A stretch of 64,000 nucleotides of DNA. Source: Dysgonomonas sp. Marseille-P4361 (GTDB lineage Bacteria > Bacteroidota > Bacteroidia > Bacteroidales > Dysgonomonadaceae). Below are positions 26,138-35,666 of this stretch, one piece after another. The notes beneath the pieces are model-generated. The model did no database searches. It had not been told where the DNA came from and was given only the letters and a program-made list of their open reading frames with translations. The stretch lies in the NCBI RefSeq assembly GCF_900343125.1, contig NZ_OPYL01000002.1:372001-436000 (forward strand), written 5' to 3'. The position numbers and the translations under genes were made by a program. The number at the start of each line of letters is the position of its first letter. Position 1 is the first letter of the stretch.

Positions 26138-27514
26138 ATGAAAAAAGAAAACAGTATTAGTAGAAGATCATTCTTAAAAAGCTCAGCTCTTGTAGGAGTT
26201 GCAGGTACATTAGGTACAACTGGTGGAGTTGCAATGTTGACTTCATGTGGTGGCAGTGATAGTTCAGATACTGCTGTAAAACCATTAAAAGCAGCAGGAA
26301 CTTATTATGTTCCTGAATTGATGGATATAGCAAAAGATGGTCAAGAACTTAAAGCTGGAGTTATTGGTTGCGGTGGACGTGGTTCTGGTGCAGCTTTTGA
26401 CTTCTTAGCGGCTGCTAATGGTGTTACAGTTGTAGCACTTGCTGATACTTTTAAAGAGAGAGTAGATGGTTTAGCAAATCAATTAAAAGAAAAGAAAGGT
26501 ATAGATATTCCGGAAGATAAACGCTTTGTAGGTCTTGATGCTTACAAACAAGTTATCGATTCAGATATTGATGTTGTGATTATAGCAACACCGCCAGTAT
26601 TCCGTCCTTTACACTTTAAATATGCAACAGAAAAAGGGAAACACTCATTCTTGGAAAAACCAATTTGTGTAGATGCTGTCGGCTATCGTACAATCATGGC
26701 TGCTTCGAAACAAGCTGCAGCTAAAAATCTATGTGTAGTTACAGGAACACAACGTCATCATGAACATAGATATGTGCAAGCATATCAGCAGATTATGAAT
26801 GGTCTTATTGGGGAAATTACAGGAGGAACTGTATATTGGAATCAGGGAATGCTTTGGTATAAAGAACGTCAATCAGGATGGTCTGATGCTGAGTGGATGA
26901 TTAAGGACTGGGTAAATTGGAAATGGTTATCAGGAGATCATATTGTTGAACAACATGTACATAATATAGATGTATTTACATGGTTCAGTGGTCTTAAACC
27001 AGTTAAAGCTACAGGATTTGGATCTCGTCAACGTCGTATAACTGGAGACCAATACGATAATTTTAGTATTGACTTTACTATGGAAAATGGCATTCATCTA
27101 CATAGCATGTCTCGTCAAATTGATGGTTGTGCTAATAATGTAAGTGAATTTGTACAAGGGACTAAAGGCTCTTGGGATAGTGCAACTAATGAAATTAAAG
27201 ATCTAGCTGGAAATGTTGTTTGGAAATATGATAAAGAAGCTACAGAAGCTCAATTTAAACAAATGAATCCTTATGTACTAGAACATGTTAACTTAGTAAA
27301 TCATATCCGTGCTAAGAAACCAATTGATCAGGCTTCTGAAACAGCAGTATCTAATATGGCTGCAATCATGGGACGCGAATCAGCATATACAGGGGCTGAG
27401 ATTACTTGGGAGCAAATGACAGCATCTCCTCAAGATTATACTCCTGCTGATTTGAACTTAGGTAAAATGGATATGAGTACATTTACAGTTCCTGTTCCTG
27501 GATCTGGTAAATAA
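26138..27514 (+). CDS. Tat-exported Gfo/Idh/MocA-family oxidoreductase, lipoprotein
   Basis: NAD(P)-dependent sugar or inositol dehydrogenase family. The N-terminus has a twin-arginine motif (SRRSFLKSS, residues 8-16) and a lipobox ending in LTSC, so the folded protein should be exported with its cofactor and anchored by lipid. The Rossmann motif GVIGCGGRGSG is near residue 72, the EKP motif (FLEKPICVDAVG) near 172, and the C-terminal alpha/beta domain has HNIDVFTWFSG and the QRRITGDQYD.FS segment. 458 residues, complete. It follows the cytochrome fusion by 27 bases and precedes a TIM-barrel gene by 12. By analogy with periplasmic glucose-fructose oxidoreductase it may keep its nucleotide bound; the substrate is unknown. 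Confidence 0.88.
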   Translation: MKKENSISRRSFLKSSALVGVAGTLGTTGGVAMLTSCGGSDSSDTAVKPLKAAGTYYVPELMDIAKDGQELKAGVIGCGGRGSGAAFDFLAAANGVTVVALADTFKERVDGLANQLKEKKGIDIPEDKRFVGLDAYKQVIDSDIDVVIIATPPVFRPLHFKYATEKGKHSFLEKPICVDAVGYRTIMAASKQAAAKNLCVVTGTQRHHEHRYVQAYQQIMNGLIGEITGGTVYWNQGMLWYKERQSGWSDAEWMIKDWVNWKWLSGDHIVEQHVHNIDVFTWFSGLKPVKATGFGSRQRRITGDQYDNFSIDFTMENGIHLHSMSRQIDGCANNVSEFVQGTKGSWDSATNEIKDLAGNVVWKYDKEATEAQFKQMNPYVLEHVNLVNHIRAKKPIDQASETAVSNMAAIMGRESAYTGAEITWEQMTASPQDYTPADLNLGKMDMSTFTVPVPGSGK

Positions 27515-27526
27515 TTGAATAGAATT

Positions 27527-28453
27527 ATGACATTAGATAGAAGAAATTTTTTGAAATCGTCAGTATCTGGAGCCGCTTTAGTAGCACTAAGCGGCACAGC
27601 TATTTCTGCATGTGCAGCGCCTGCTTCTAAAGAGGAAAAACCAATAAATACAACTGAATTAAAACTTTCTTTTCAAGAAGGAATTGCTCCGGGAGAAACG
27701 TTGAACGAAAAGTTCGACTACATGGAGAAATTAGGCATTGTTGGTTTTGAACCTTGGGGTGGAGGTCTTGCTGGTCGTGTTGCTGAGATAAAAGAAGCTT
27801 TAAGTGGACGCAATATCAAAGTAAGTGCTATTTGCGCTGGTTTTAAAGGTTTTATTTTATCAACAGACCCTGCAGTGAGAAAGGAATGTATGGATACAAT
27901 GAAGGAGATTATAGCTGCTGCAGGAGAATTAGAATCCACAGGAGTTATTATTGTTCCGGCATTTAATCAACAAGTTCCGGTTATGCCTCACACTCAAGAA
28001 ACACGAGATTTCTTGTGTGAGCAATTTAACGAAATGGGAAATTTCGCTAAAGAGCATGGTACAACTGTAATCTTTGAACCTCTAAACAGAAAAGAAGCAT
28101 TTTATCTACGTCAGGTAGGAGATGCAGCTTCAATCTGTCGCGATATTAACAATCCGGGTGTTCGTTGTATGGGAGACTTCTGGCATATGACATTCGAAGA
28201 AAATTCAGATATGGGAGCTTTCTTGTCTGCAGGAGAATATCTACAGCACGTGCATGTGGCTAGCCGCAAACGTCGTAGTATGCCAGGTGAAGACGGAGAT
28301 GCAGATAATTACATCGAAGGATTTAAAGCTCTGAAAATGCTAAATTACGATAAGTATGTTAGCTACGAATGTGGATGTAAAGGCGATAGAGCTGTCGTTG
28401 TACCTGAATCTGTAAAATTATTGCGTGATCAGTGGGAAAAGGCTGTATTGTAA
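27527..28453 (+). CDS. Tat-exported TIM-barrel sugar isomerase/epimerase-like protein
   Basis: AP-endonuclease-2-like TIM barrel, the family of hydroxypyruvate isomerase and of the isomerases that pair with Gfo/Idh/MocA dehydrogenases. The start is ATG 27527, because the upstream TTG abuts the previous stop codon. The N-terminus is MTLDRRNFLKSS (Tat) followed by a lipobox (AISAC). Metal-ligand candidates are the Glu in VIFEPLNRKEAFYL, Asp/His in CMGDFWHM, His in LQHVHVA and Glu in YVSYECGC, in the usual order along the barrel. About 308 residues, complete. Followed directly by a terminator. Confidence 0.85.
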   Translation: MTLDRRNFLKSSVSGAALVALSGTAISACAAPASKEEKPINTTELKLSFQEGIAPGETLNEKFDYMEKLGIVGFEPWGGGLAGRVAEIKEALSGRNIKVSAICAGFKGFILSTDPAVRKECMDTMKEIIAAAGELESTGVIIVPAFNQQVPVMPHTQETRDFLCEQFNEMGNFAKEHGTTVIFEPLNRKEAFYLRQVGDAASICRDINNPGVRCMGDFWHMTFEENSDMGAFLSAGEYLQHVHVASRKRRSMPGEDGDADNYIEGFKALKMLNYDKYVSYECGCKGDRAVVVPESVKLLRDQWEKAVL

Positions 28454-28481
28454 ATACAATCTTAAAATATAATATGTAAGT

Positions 28482-28524
28482 AAATAAGTGAAGAGATATT
28501 TTATATCCTTCACTTTTTTACTTT
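28482..28524 (+). terminator. Terminator after the first TIM-barrel gene, nested with the next promoter
   Basis: AAGTGAAG-GATAT pairs with ATATC-CTTCACTT around a TTT loop (one bulged A), followed by a T-run at 28515-28519. The T-run flows straight into the -7 box of the ccsA promoter. Confidence 0.8.
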
Positions 28525-28526
28525 TG
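28519..28526 (+). promoter_or_regulatory. -7 promoter box of the ResB-CcsA gene
   Basis: TACTTTTG, exact consensus, immediately after the terminator hairpin and 25 bases before ATG 28551. It shows that the second half of the cluster has its own promoter. Confidence 0.55.
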
Positions 28527-28550
28527 TATAAAACATTTTATAATAGAATA

Positions 28551-30890
28551 ATGAAATTGAAAAACTTTCTAGTTGGTATTTTGTATTCATACAAGGCTTC
28601 GATTATAATGATGCTTCTGTATGCACTCTTTATGGCTATTGCCACTTTTGTAGAGAAATACACAAGTACAGAAACTGCAAAAATATGGATATACTATTCT
28701 CCATTATTTATTTTATTGCAATTGCTTCTAGTACTGAACTTTATTTTTTCTTCATTAAAAAATAAATTATTCAAAAAGAAGAAGTGGGGTGGGATAGTAG
28801 TCCATTTCTCATTGATAATAATCTTAATAGGAGCTTTTATTACCCACGTTTCGGGTGTAGAGGGTACTATTCATATCAGAGAAGGAGAATCGGTTAGCCA
28901 TATGGTTGTGCAGACAAATAAAGGAATGCATAAATTTAATTTGCCATTTAGTATTAAGCTGGATAAGTTTACTTTAACCAGATATCCGGGTTCATCAAGT
29001 CCCTCTTCGTATGAAAGTCTCTTAACACTTCATACTGAAGGACGTTTTGAGCAAAAAGTAATATCTATGAATAACGTTTTAGATATAAAAGGTTACCGAT
29101 TATTTCAGGCATCATATGACACAGATGAGAAGGGAACAATTTTGTCTGTAAATAGAGATGTGTTGGGTAGGACTATCACATATGCCGGGTATGCTTTATT
29201 AATAGTAGGTTTCTTGCTTTCGTTCGTTGTTCATAACTCTCGATTTAGATACTTAATAGCTCGTTTGAAAGAAATTAAGGCTCAAAAATCATTATTGATA
29301 TTATTATTATGTTTTTCTATCCCTCTATCTTCATTAATAGGGCAGAATGCAGAGAATCATATTGTTGAAGCTTTGCAGAAAAATAGAGTGGACAAAGAGC
29401 ATGCTGCCAAGTTTGGAGCTTTACCCATGCAGGCTACTGATGGAAGGATAGAGCCTATTAATACATTCTCGTCCGAAGTATTAAGGAAGTTGCATAGTTC
29501 TGATAAGTTTGGAGACTTAAATTCAGATCAATTTTTATTAAGCGTATTGACATTCCCTGAAATGTGGATGCATATACCTTTAATTTCCTATAAGAATGAT
29601 GATATAGCCTTCAATTATGACATTTCGGAAAAAATGTGCGCTTATACAGAACTCTTTGATTCGAATGGAAATTATAAGCTGCATGAAGATTTGGATAAGG
29701 TATTTGCAAAGCCTATATCTGAACGAACGAAGTTTGATAAAGATCTGATAAAACTCGATGAACAAATAAATATTCTGCATCAACTTCTAGGACGTAAAAT
29801 GGTTAAGATTTTCCCTAACGAATTAGATAAAAATCATAGCTGGTTTGCTTATGGGGATAATTTATCTACATTTTCCAGTTTAGACTCCTCTTTCGTGAAA
29901 CAAAATGTTGAACACTACCTCCAAAGTGTAAAAGAAGGTGTTCGTACTGATAACTGGGCTGATGCAGATAAAATTTTAGAGGAAATAAAGTCATTCCAAT
30001 TAGAAAAGAATAAAACGGTTGAGGTCTCTTCTGATAAAATAGATGCAGAACTGCTGTACAATGAGTTAAATATAAATAGATTTTGTAAGAAAGTGTATTT
30101 AATATTAGGAGGTGTACTGTTGTTATTGGCCTTTATAAATATTCTTAAAAAAAGAAAATCGATTAATATAGCATTTAATATCTTACTCGTTTTTGTTGTT
30201 CTAGGGGTATTATATCACCTCTTTGGTATGGCAATGAGATGGTATATAGCAGGCTATGCTCCATGGAGTAATTCGTACGAGACAATGATCTACGTTTCCG
30301 CAATAACAGTTATAGCCGGACTGGTCTTTGCAAGACAGAGTCAACTCACAGTTGCTCTTGCTACGTTGTTTGCTGGGGTTATTTTATTCGTATCCGGATT
30401 AAACTGGATGAATCCTCAGATAAGTCCTTTAGTTCCGGTATTGAAGTCGCCTTGGCTTATGATTCATGTTGCTGTAATAGTAGCAGCCTATGGTTTTTTC
30501 GGAATTAGTTTTCTTCTGGGAACAACTAACTTAGTCTTATTACGTATAAATAAAAATAAGAAAAATATTATGCTCAAAAGTAGAATAGAAGAACTTTGTA
30601 TAATAAATGAAATGTCTTTGTGGGCAGGACTGGCTTTGATGACTATTGGTACATTTCTAGGTGCAATATGGGCGAATGAATCTTGGGGACGCTATTGGGG
30701 ATGGGATCCAAAAGAAACTTGGGCATTAGTTACAGTAGTAGTATATGCTATCGTAACTCATGTGCGTCTGGTGAAGAAGTGGGATAATCCATATTTGTTT
30801 AATTTATTATCGGTCATCGCTTTTGCTTGTGTTTTGATGACATATTTCGGAGTAAATTATTATCTTAGTGGGATGCATTCGTATGGATAA
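28551..30890 (+). CDS. ccsA: Fused ResB-CcsA cytochrome c assembly protein (system II)
   Basis: Haem export and ligation protein that attaches haem to CxxCH sites on the outer face of the inner membrane. About 779 residues from ATG 28551 (MKLKNFLVGILYSYKAS); an in-frame start further up lies inside the terminator hairpin. The N-terminal third is ResB-like: membrane helices with a periplasmic IHIREGESV loop. A second signal-like helix follows (ILLLCFSIPLSSLIGQ), then a large periplasmic domain. The C-terminal part is CcsA: several helices and the tryptophan-rich haem-binding WWD-type motif (GRYWGWDPKETWALV). It sits inside the cluster that encodes the tetraheme cytochrome, so it probably matures that protein. 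Confidence 0.9.
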   Translation: MKLKNFLVGILYSYKASIIMMLLYALFMAIATFVEKYTSTETAKIWIYYSPLFILLQLLLVLNFIFSSLKNKLFKKKKWGGIVVHFSLIIILIGAFITHVSGVEGTIHIREGESVSHMVVQTNKGMHKFNLPFSIKLDKFTLTRYPGSSSPSSYESLLTLHTEGRFEQKVISMNNVLDIKGYRLFQASYDTDEKGTILSVNRDVLGRTITYAGYALLIVGFLLSFVVHNSRFRYLIARLKEIKAQKSLLILLLCFSIPLSSLIGQNAENHIVEALQKNRVDKEHAAKFGALPMQATDGRIEPINTFSSEVLRKLHSSDKFGDLNSDQFLLSVLTFPEMWMHIPLISYKNDDIAFNYDISEKMCAYTELFDSNGNYKLHEDLDKVFAKPISERTKFDKDLIKLDEQINILHQLLGRKMVKIFPNELDKNHSWFAYGDNLSTFSSLDSSFVKQNVEHYLQSVKEGVRTDNWADADKILEEIKSFQLEKNKTVEVSSDKIDAELLYNELNINRFCKKVYLILGGVLLLLAFINILKKRKSINIAFNILLVFVVLGVLYHLFGMAMRWYIAGYAPWSNSYETMIYVSAITVIAGLVFARQSQLTVALATLFAGVILFVSGLNWMNPQISPLVPVLKSPWLMIHVAVIVAAYGFFGISFLLGTTNLVLLRINKNKKNIMLKSRIEELCIINEMSLWAGLALMTIGTFLGAIWANESWGRYWGWDPKETWALVTVVVYAIVTHVRLVKKWDNPYLFNLLSVIAFACVLMTYFGVNYYLSGMHSYG

Positions 30891-30949
30891 AAAATATGCC
30901 CTTTTATCCAATCATATACTAGGTTCAAATAACTATAATTTAATATATC

Positions 30950-32314
30950 ATGAAAAAAAATGGAAAATTAGATCGTCGGAGTTTCTTTAAGCATTCAGCT
31001 GTTGGAACCCTAGGCGCAATCTCAGTCCCTTCTATCCTGACAAGTTGTTCAGGTGGAAGTAGTGACCAAGATAGCAAAACGAAAATTAAAGCAGATGTTC
31101 CCGAAATCTTAGCAAAGGCACCTGATGGACAGCCTTTGAAGGCCGGCTTAGTCGGATGTGGTGGCCGAGGTACAGGAGCGGCAATCAATTTTATTGATTC
31201 AGGTGATGGTTTAGAAATTGTTGCAATAGGTGATGTTTTCCAAGATAAATTAGATAGTTGTAGAAAAACGTTAAGTGAAAAAGGACAAAATATTCCTGAT
31301 GATAAATGCTTCCTAGGTTTTGATGCATATCAGAAAGTAATAGATGCCGGAGTAGATATAGTCTTATTATGTACCCCTCCAGTATTTAGACCTATGCATT
31401 TCGAATATGCAATTGAGAAAGGGAAACATTGTTTTATTGAAAAACCTTGTGCTGTTGATGCAGTAGGAGCAAGAAAAATATTGGCAGCAGGAAAGAGAGC
31501 AACCCAAAGAGGTCTGTCTGTAATAAGCGGGACAATCAGACGCTCACAAAAAGACTGTATCGAAACTTATCGTCGTGTAGCAGAAGGTGCTATTGGCGAT
31601 ATTGTTTCTGCTCATGTAACTCGTTTCGGCAGTTCTCTGTGGCATATTCAGCGGAAACCGGGATGGACTGATATGGAGTATATGCTGCGAAATTGGGTGA
31701 ATTTCTGTTGGACTTCGGGTGATCTTGTAACAGAACAGTTTGTACACGAAATAGACATGATGTCGTGGTTTATGGGAAGTAATAAGCCTGTAAGCGCCGA
31801 AGCAACCGGAGGACGCCAACGTCGCGTAACAGGAGATATGTATGACTTCTTTAGTATCGAGTATGTTTATGAAAATGGAGTTAGAGCACATTGTACATCG
31901 CGTCAGATAGATGGTTGCGATAATCGTCACACTGTTTTTGTTTATGGAACAAAAGGATATACAAACTGTTTCGATACAATATTTAACTTAGATGGATCGA
32001 TTGCATGGCAATATCCACATCCGAAACCGGAAGATGCCGATCAATCTATGGCTGTTCCTGATCCATTCAGACAAGAACATGTACGCTTAGTCACAGCAAT
32101 AAGAACTAAGAAACCCGTGAATGATACAGAGCAGCATGTGCAATCAACCTTGATGGCTATCATGGGAAGAGAGTCTGCTTATACCGGGAAATTTGTGACT
32201 TGGGATCAGATAATGGCATCTGATATGAAATTAGGACCAGATACTTATGAATTTGGACCTGTGCCAGGAATATTAGAAGAAATACCAGTAGCTGGATCAG
32301 CTCCAAAAATTTAA
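30950..32314 (+). CDS. Second Tat-exported Gfo/Idh/MocA-family oxidoreductase, lipoprotein
   Basis: Paralogue of the oxidoreductase at 26138. The 454 residues show the same plan: Tat motif DRRSFFKHS (residues 8-16), lipobox ILTSC, Rossmann GLVGCGGRGTG near residue 66, EKP motif FIEKPCAVDAVG near 163, VHEIDMMSWFMG and RQRRVTGDMYD.FS. Divergence within the shared framework suggests a different substrate or a heteromeric partner. It starts 59 bases after ccsA with no promoter I can see between, and runs to the next isomerase-like gene with a 12-base gap. Confidence 0.88.
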   Translation: MKKNGKLDRRSFFKHSAVGTLGAISVPSILTSCSGGSSDQDSKTKIKADVPEILAKAPDGQPLKAGLVGCGGRGTGAAINFIDSGDGLEIVAIGDVFQDKLDSCRKTLSEKGQNIPDDKCFLGFDAYQKVIDAGVDIVLLCTPPVFRPMHFEYAIEKGKHCFIEKPCAVDAVGARKILAAGKRATQRGLSVISGTIRRSQKDCIETYRRVAEGAIGDIVSAHVTRFGSSLWHIQRKPGWTDMEYMLRNWVNFCWTSGDLVTEQFVHEIDMMSWFMGSNKPVSAEATGGRQRRVTGDMYDFFSIEYVYENGVRAHCTSRQIDGCDNRHTVFVYGTKGYTNCFDTIFNLDGSIAWQYPHPKPEDADQSMAVPDPFRQEHVRLVTAIRTKKPVNDTEQHVQSTLMAIMGRESAYTGKFVTWDQIMASDMKLGPDTYEFGPVPGILEEIPVAGSAPKI

Positions 32315-32326
32315 ACCTTTTAATTT

Positions 32327-33241
32327 ATGGAACGTCGAAGCTTTCTGAAGAAAACGGTTGTGGGAGTAGGAATGTTATCCCTTATGGATACAGAAATCCT
32401 TACAGCAAGCGATGCATTGAGAAGTCCTAAAAGTTCGGTTTCATCGAACTTTAAGAAATCAATAATGTGGGAAACGATAGGATTTGAAGGTTCAATTCTG
32501 GATAAATGTAAAGCGGTAAAAGCTGCAGGCTATGATGGAATAGAACCAAGTAGTCATATGAATAGGGAAGAGGTGATAGATGCTATGAAATCTACAGGGT
32601 TGATTGCCTCTAGCGTATGTTGTTCTACCCATTGGGCTAAGCCTCTTTCTCACCCCGATGCTTCTGTTCGTCAAGAGGGAATTGAAGGCGCTATTGTAGC
32701 AATGGAAGATGCTAAGATGTATGGAACAGATTCAATATTGTTAGTGCCGGGAACAGTTGGTGATGATGTCTCTTATGACGAATGTTGGGATCGTTCAAAA
32801 GAAAGCATAAAAAAACTATTGCCTATAGCAAAGAAGTTGAATGTAACTATTTGTATAGAAAATGTTTGGAACAATTTTTTACTTAGTCCTATAGAAGCAT
32901 GTAACTATGTTGACCAATTTAAGAGTAAGAATGTAAAATTTTACTTCGATTGTGGAAACATATTGGTTTATGGGTGGCCTGAGCAATGGATCAAAATTTT
33001 GGGAAAAAGAATAGGGCGTATTCATATCAAAGAGTTTAGCAAAAAAGTCGCAGATTCTTCAGGTAGATGGAAAGGCTTTGGAGTCAAACTAACTGAAGGT
33101 GATGTTAACTGGTCAAAGGTGATGAATGAAATTAGAAAAGTCTATCCACATACTTGGTTAACCACCGAGCAGGGAAACGGTCCTACTCTTGAGGACTTGA
33201 AAGACCTAAGCTCGCGCTTTGATAAAATATTGCAGATGTAA
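32327..33241 (+). CDS. Second Tat-exported TIM-barrel sugar isomerase/epimerase-like protein
   Basis: A 304-residue AP-endonuclease-2-like barrel with a Tat signal at the very start (MERRSFLKKTVVGVG); unlike the other three it has no lipobox, so it should be soluble in the periplasm. Metal-ligand candidates: Glu in TICIENVWNNFLL, Asp in FYFDCGNIL, His in GRIHIKEF and Glu in WLTTEQGNG. It is the last gene of the cluster; a terminator follows 28 bases later. It pairs with the preceding dehydrogenase just as the first TIM barrel pairs with the first dehydrogenase. Confidence 0.85.
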   Translation: MERRSFLKKTVVGVGMLSLMDTEILTASDALRSPKSSVSSNFKKSIMWETIGFEGSILDKCKAVKAAGYDGIEPSSHMNREEVIDAMKSTGLIASSVCCSTHWAKPLSHPDASVRQEGIEGAIVAMEDAKMYGTDSILLVPGTVGDDVSYDECWDRSKESIKKLLPIAKKLNVTICIENVWNNFLLSPIEACNYVDQFKSKNVKFYFDCGNILVYGWPEQWIKILGKRIGRIHIKEFSKKVADSSGRWKGFGVKLTEGDVNWSKVMNEIRKVYPHTWLTTEQGNGPTLEDLKDLSSRFDKILQM

Positions 33242-33268
33242 TAAGACTAATGTTTATTATATTTATTT

Positions 33269-33306
33269 CATTGACGGATCTTTGTAGGTTCGTCAATGTT
33301 CTTTTA
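33269..33306 (+). terminator. Terminator at the end of the sugar-oxidoreductase cluster
   Basis: CATTGACG pairs with CGTCAATG around a 14-base loop, followed by TTCTTTTAT. Confidence 0.75.
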
Positions 33307-33370
33307 TAGTAGTATTTCTTATAATATTAATCGGAAATAAAGAAGTAAAGAATAAATAAAGGTTTGTATT

Positions 33371-33401
33371 TTGGCTTTCTACAACAAAAGAAATACCTTT
33401 G
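33371..33401 (+). promoter_or_regulatory. Promoter of the second S9 peptidase gene
   Basis: TTGGCT at 33371 and TACCTTTG at 33394-33401 are 17 bases apart; the start codon follows 22 bases later. Confidence 0.5.
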
Positions 33402-33423
33402 ATCTCGCTAAATATTTAAATCT

Positions 33424-35523
33424 ATGAAATATAAATCGATTATGACATTTATTTGTGGCGTATCATTAATGGCTTGTTCTCCAAATAATAAGAAAGAGGC
33501 TGAAGATGTAGCTGAAACGCCCATTATTGGTAAATCAACAATTCAAGTAAAAGATGGAATAATGACTCCGGAGGTGTTGTATAACTTTGGGAGGATATCA
33601 GATGTTCAAGTCTCTCCGGATAAATCGAAGATCCTTTATGGGGTGACCTACGTTAGTATTGAACAAAATAAAACGAATCGAGAGTTGTTCGTAATGAACA
33701 TTGATGGTTCGGATAAAAAGCAAATTACTCATACCCCTAAAAGTGAAAACAATGCTGTTTGGGTAAAAGGAGGACAAAAAATTGCATTCTTAAATAGTGA
33801 GAGTGGTTCTTCTCAAATTTGGGAAATGAACCCTGATGGTACAAGTAGAGTGCAAGTGAGTAATATTGATGGAGATATTAACGGATTTTCATATTCTCCT
33901 GATGGTAGAAAAATTATGTACATCAAAAATATCAAATTTGGCGAGCGTACTGTTGATAAATATCCAGATCTACCTCAAGCATCGGGTCGTATAATTGAAG
34001 ATTTGATGTATAAGCATTGGTCAGAATGGATAGAGGAGATTCCTCATACCTTTGTTGCTGATTATGATGGAAATAAAATGTCAGAAGGTATAGATATTTT
34101 AGAAGGAGAACCATACGAATGCCCTATGTTGCCATTTGGTGGAGTCGAACAATTAGCATGGAGTCCTGATGGTAAAACAATAGCTTATACATGTCGTAAA
34201 AAGACAGGGTTAGAATATAGCTTATCTACAAATTCCGATATCTACCTATACAATATAGAAACCAAAGAAACTAAAAACTTAACAGAAGGAATGATGGGAT
34301 ATGATACAAATCCTACGTTTTCGCCTGATGGAAAGTATATAGCATGGCAAAGTATGGAGCGCGATGGTTACGAGTCGGATAAAAATAGAATGTTCGTAAT
34401 GAACCTTTCTACAGGAGAAAAAATATATGTGACAGAAAGTTTTGATTACAATACGGATTATTTAGCATGGAATGACGATAATCAAAGTATTTACTTTGTT
34501 GCTTGCGTAGAGGCTAAAACTCATTTATTTCAAGCTTATATTCATACCAAAGAGATTAAACAAATTACTACTGGGCACTATGATTACGAGTCTTTTGGTA
34601 TTGCTGGAGATAAATTGATTGCAACACGTCATTCTCTTTCGCAACCGAATGAAATATATGCAGTCAATATTGCAAACGGAGATGCTACAGAGTTGAGTTT
34701 TGAGAATAAAGAAATTCTTTCGCAGCTAACAATGGGGAAAGTAGAGGAACGTTGGATAACAACAACTGACAATAAAAAAATGTTGACATGGGTTGTGTTC
34801 CCACCAAACTTTGATCCGAACAAGAAATATCCTACTCTTTTGTATTGCCAAGGTGGACCTCAGAGTACAGTAAGTCAATTCTGGTCGTATCGTTGGAATT
34901 TGCAAATGATGGCAGCTAATGGATATATAATTGTAGCGCCAAACAGAAGAGGTTTGCCTGGCTTTGGTCAAGAATGGCTAGAACAAATAAGTGGAGATTA
35001 TGGTGGCCAAAATATGAAAGATTATCTTTCAGCAATTGATACTTTGGCTAAAGAACCTTATGTTGACGAAACTAAGTTAGGTTGTACAGGTGCTAGTTAT
35101 GGAGGTTTTTCTACATATTGGCTTGCTGGTAATCATAATAAGAGGTTTAAAGCCTTTTTGGCTCATGCTGGGATCTTTAACTTAGAAGCTCAATATCTGG
35201 AAACAGAAGAGATGTGGTTTGCCAATTGGGATCTTGGAGGCTCTTTCTGGGATAGAAATAATTCCATTGCACAGCGTTCGTATGCAAATTCTCCACATCG
35301 TTTTATCGAAAAATGGGATACTCCGATAATGATAACTCACGGAGAATTGGATTATCGCATATTAGCTTCGCAAGGAATGATGGCATTCAATGCTGCTAAG
35401 CTGAAAGGTATTCCTACACGTATGCTGATTTATCCGAACGAAAATCATTGGATTTCTCAACCTCAAAATGGAATCCTATTCCAACGCGAATTTGCTCGTT
35501 GGTTCGATACTTATTTGAAATAA
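33424..35523 (+). CDS. S9-family serine peptidase (DPP/acylaminoacyl-peptidase type), lipoprotein
   Basis: Envelope-anchored peptidase of 699 residues. The N-terminus MKYKSIMTFICGVSLMAC is a lipoprotein signal with its lipid Cys at 18. Residues about 50-420 form a WD40/TolB-like beta-propeller with repeated S-P-D-G-K motifs (FSYSPDGRKIMY, LAWSPDGKTIAY, PTFSPDGKYIAW). The hydrolase domain holds Ser558 in CTGASYGGFS, the acid in HGELDYRI and His in NENHWIS. All are present. It is monocistronic, with its own promoter and a strong terminator, and lies between the cluster and the tRNA pair. Confidence 0.92.
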   Translation: MKYKSIMTFICGVSLMACSPNNKKEAEDVAETPIIGKSTIQVKDGIMTPEVLYNFGRISDVQVSPDKSKILYGVTYVSIEQNKTNRELFVMNIDGSDKKQITHTPKSENNAVWVKGGQKIAFLNSESGSSQIWEMNPDGTSRVQVSNIDGDINGFSYSPDGRKIMYIKNIKFGERTVDKYPDLPQASGRIIEDLMYKHWSEWIEEIPHTFVADYDGNKMSEGIDILEGEPYECPMLPFGGVEQLAWSPDGKTIAYTCRKKTGLEYSLSTNSDIYLYNIETKETKNLTEGMMGYDTNPTFSPDGKYIAWQSMERDGYESDKNRMFVMNLSTGEKIYVTESFDYNTDYLAWNDDNQSIYFVACVEAKTHLFQAYIHTKEIKQITTGHYDYESFGIAGDKLIATRHSLSQPNEIYAVNIANGDATELSFENKEILSQLTMGKVEERWITTTDNKKMLTWVVFPPNFDPNKKYPTLLYCQGGPQSTVSQFWSYRWNLQMMAANGYIIVAPNRRGLPGFGQEWLEQISGDYGGQNMKDYLSAIDTLAKEPYVDETKLGCTGASYGGFSTYWLAGNHNKRFKAFLAHAGIFNLEAQYLETEEMWFANWDLGGSFWDRNNSIAQRSYANSPHRFIEKWDTPIMITHGELDYRILASQGMMAFNAAKLKGIPTRMLIYPNENHWISQPQNGILFQREFARWFDTYLK

Positions 35524-35547
35524 ATATATATTTATGATATATAATAG

Positions 35548-35588
35548 GAGCCGATTGATATAGTTTCAATCGGCTCTGTTATTTTATT
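35548..35588 (+). terminator. Terminator of the second S9 peptidase gene
   Basis: An 11-base perfect stem GAGCCGATTGA / TCAATCGGCTC with a 7-base loop, followed by TGTTATTTTATT. Confidence 0.9.
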
Positions 35589-35666
35589 AATTGTTTGAAA
35601 ATAAATTATCTATAAAAACGAACGATTGTGTTGTTATTTTTATTCTAAAAAATCTTTCGAAAACTG

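Noticed and set aside
28488-28550. Longer N-terminus of ResB-CcsA
   Set aside because: The extra codons lie in a terminator hairpin and the next promoter.
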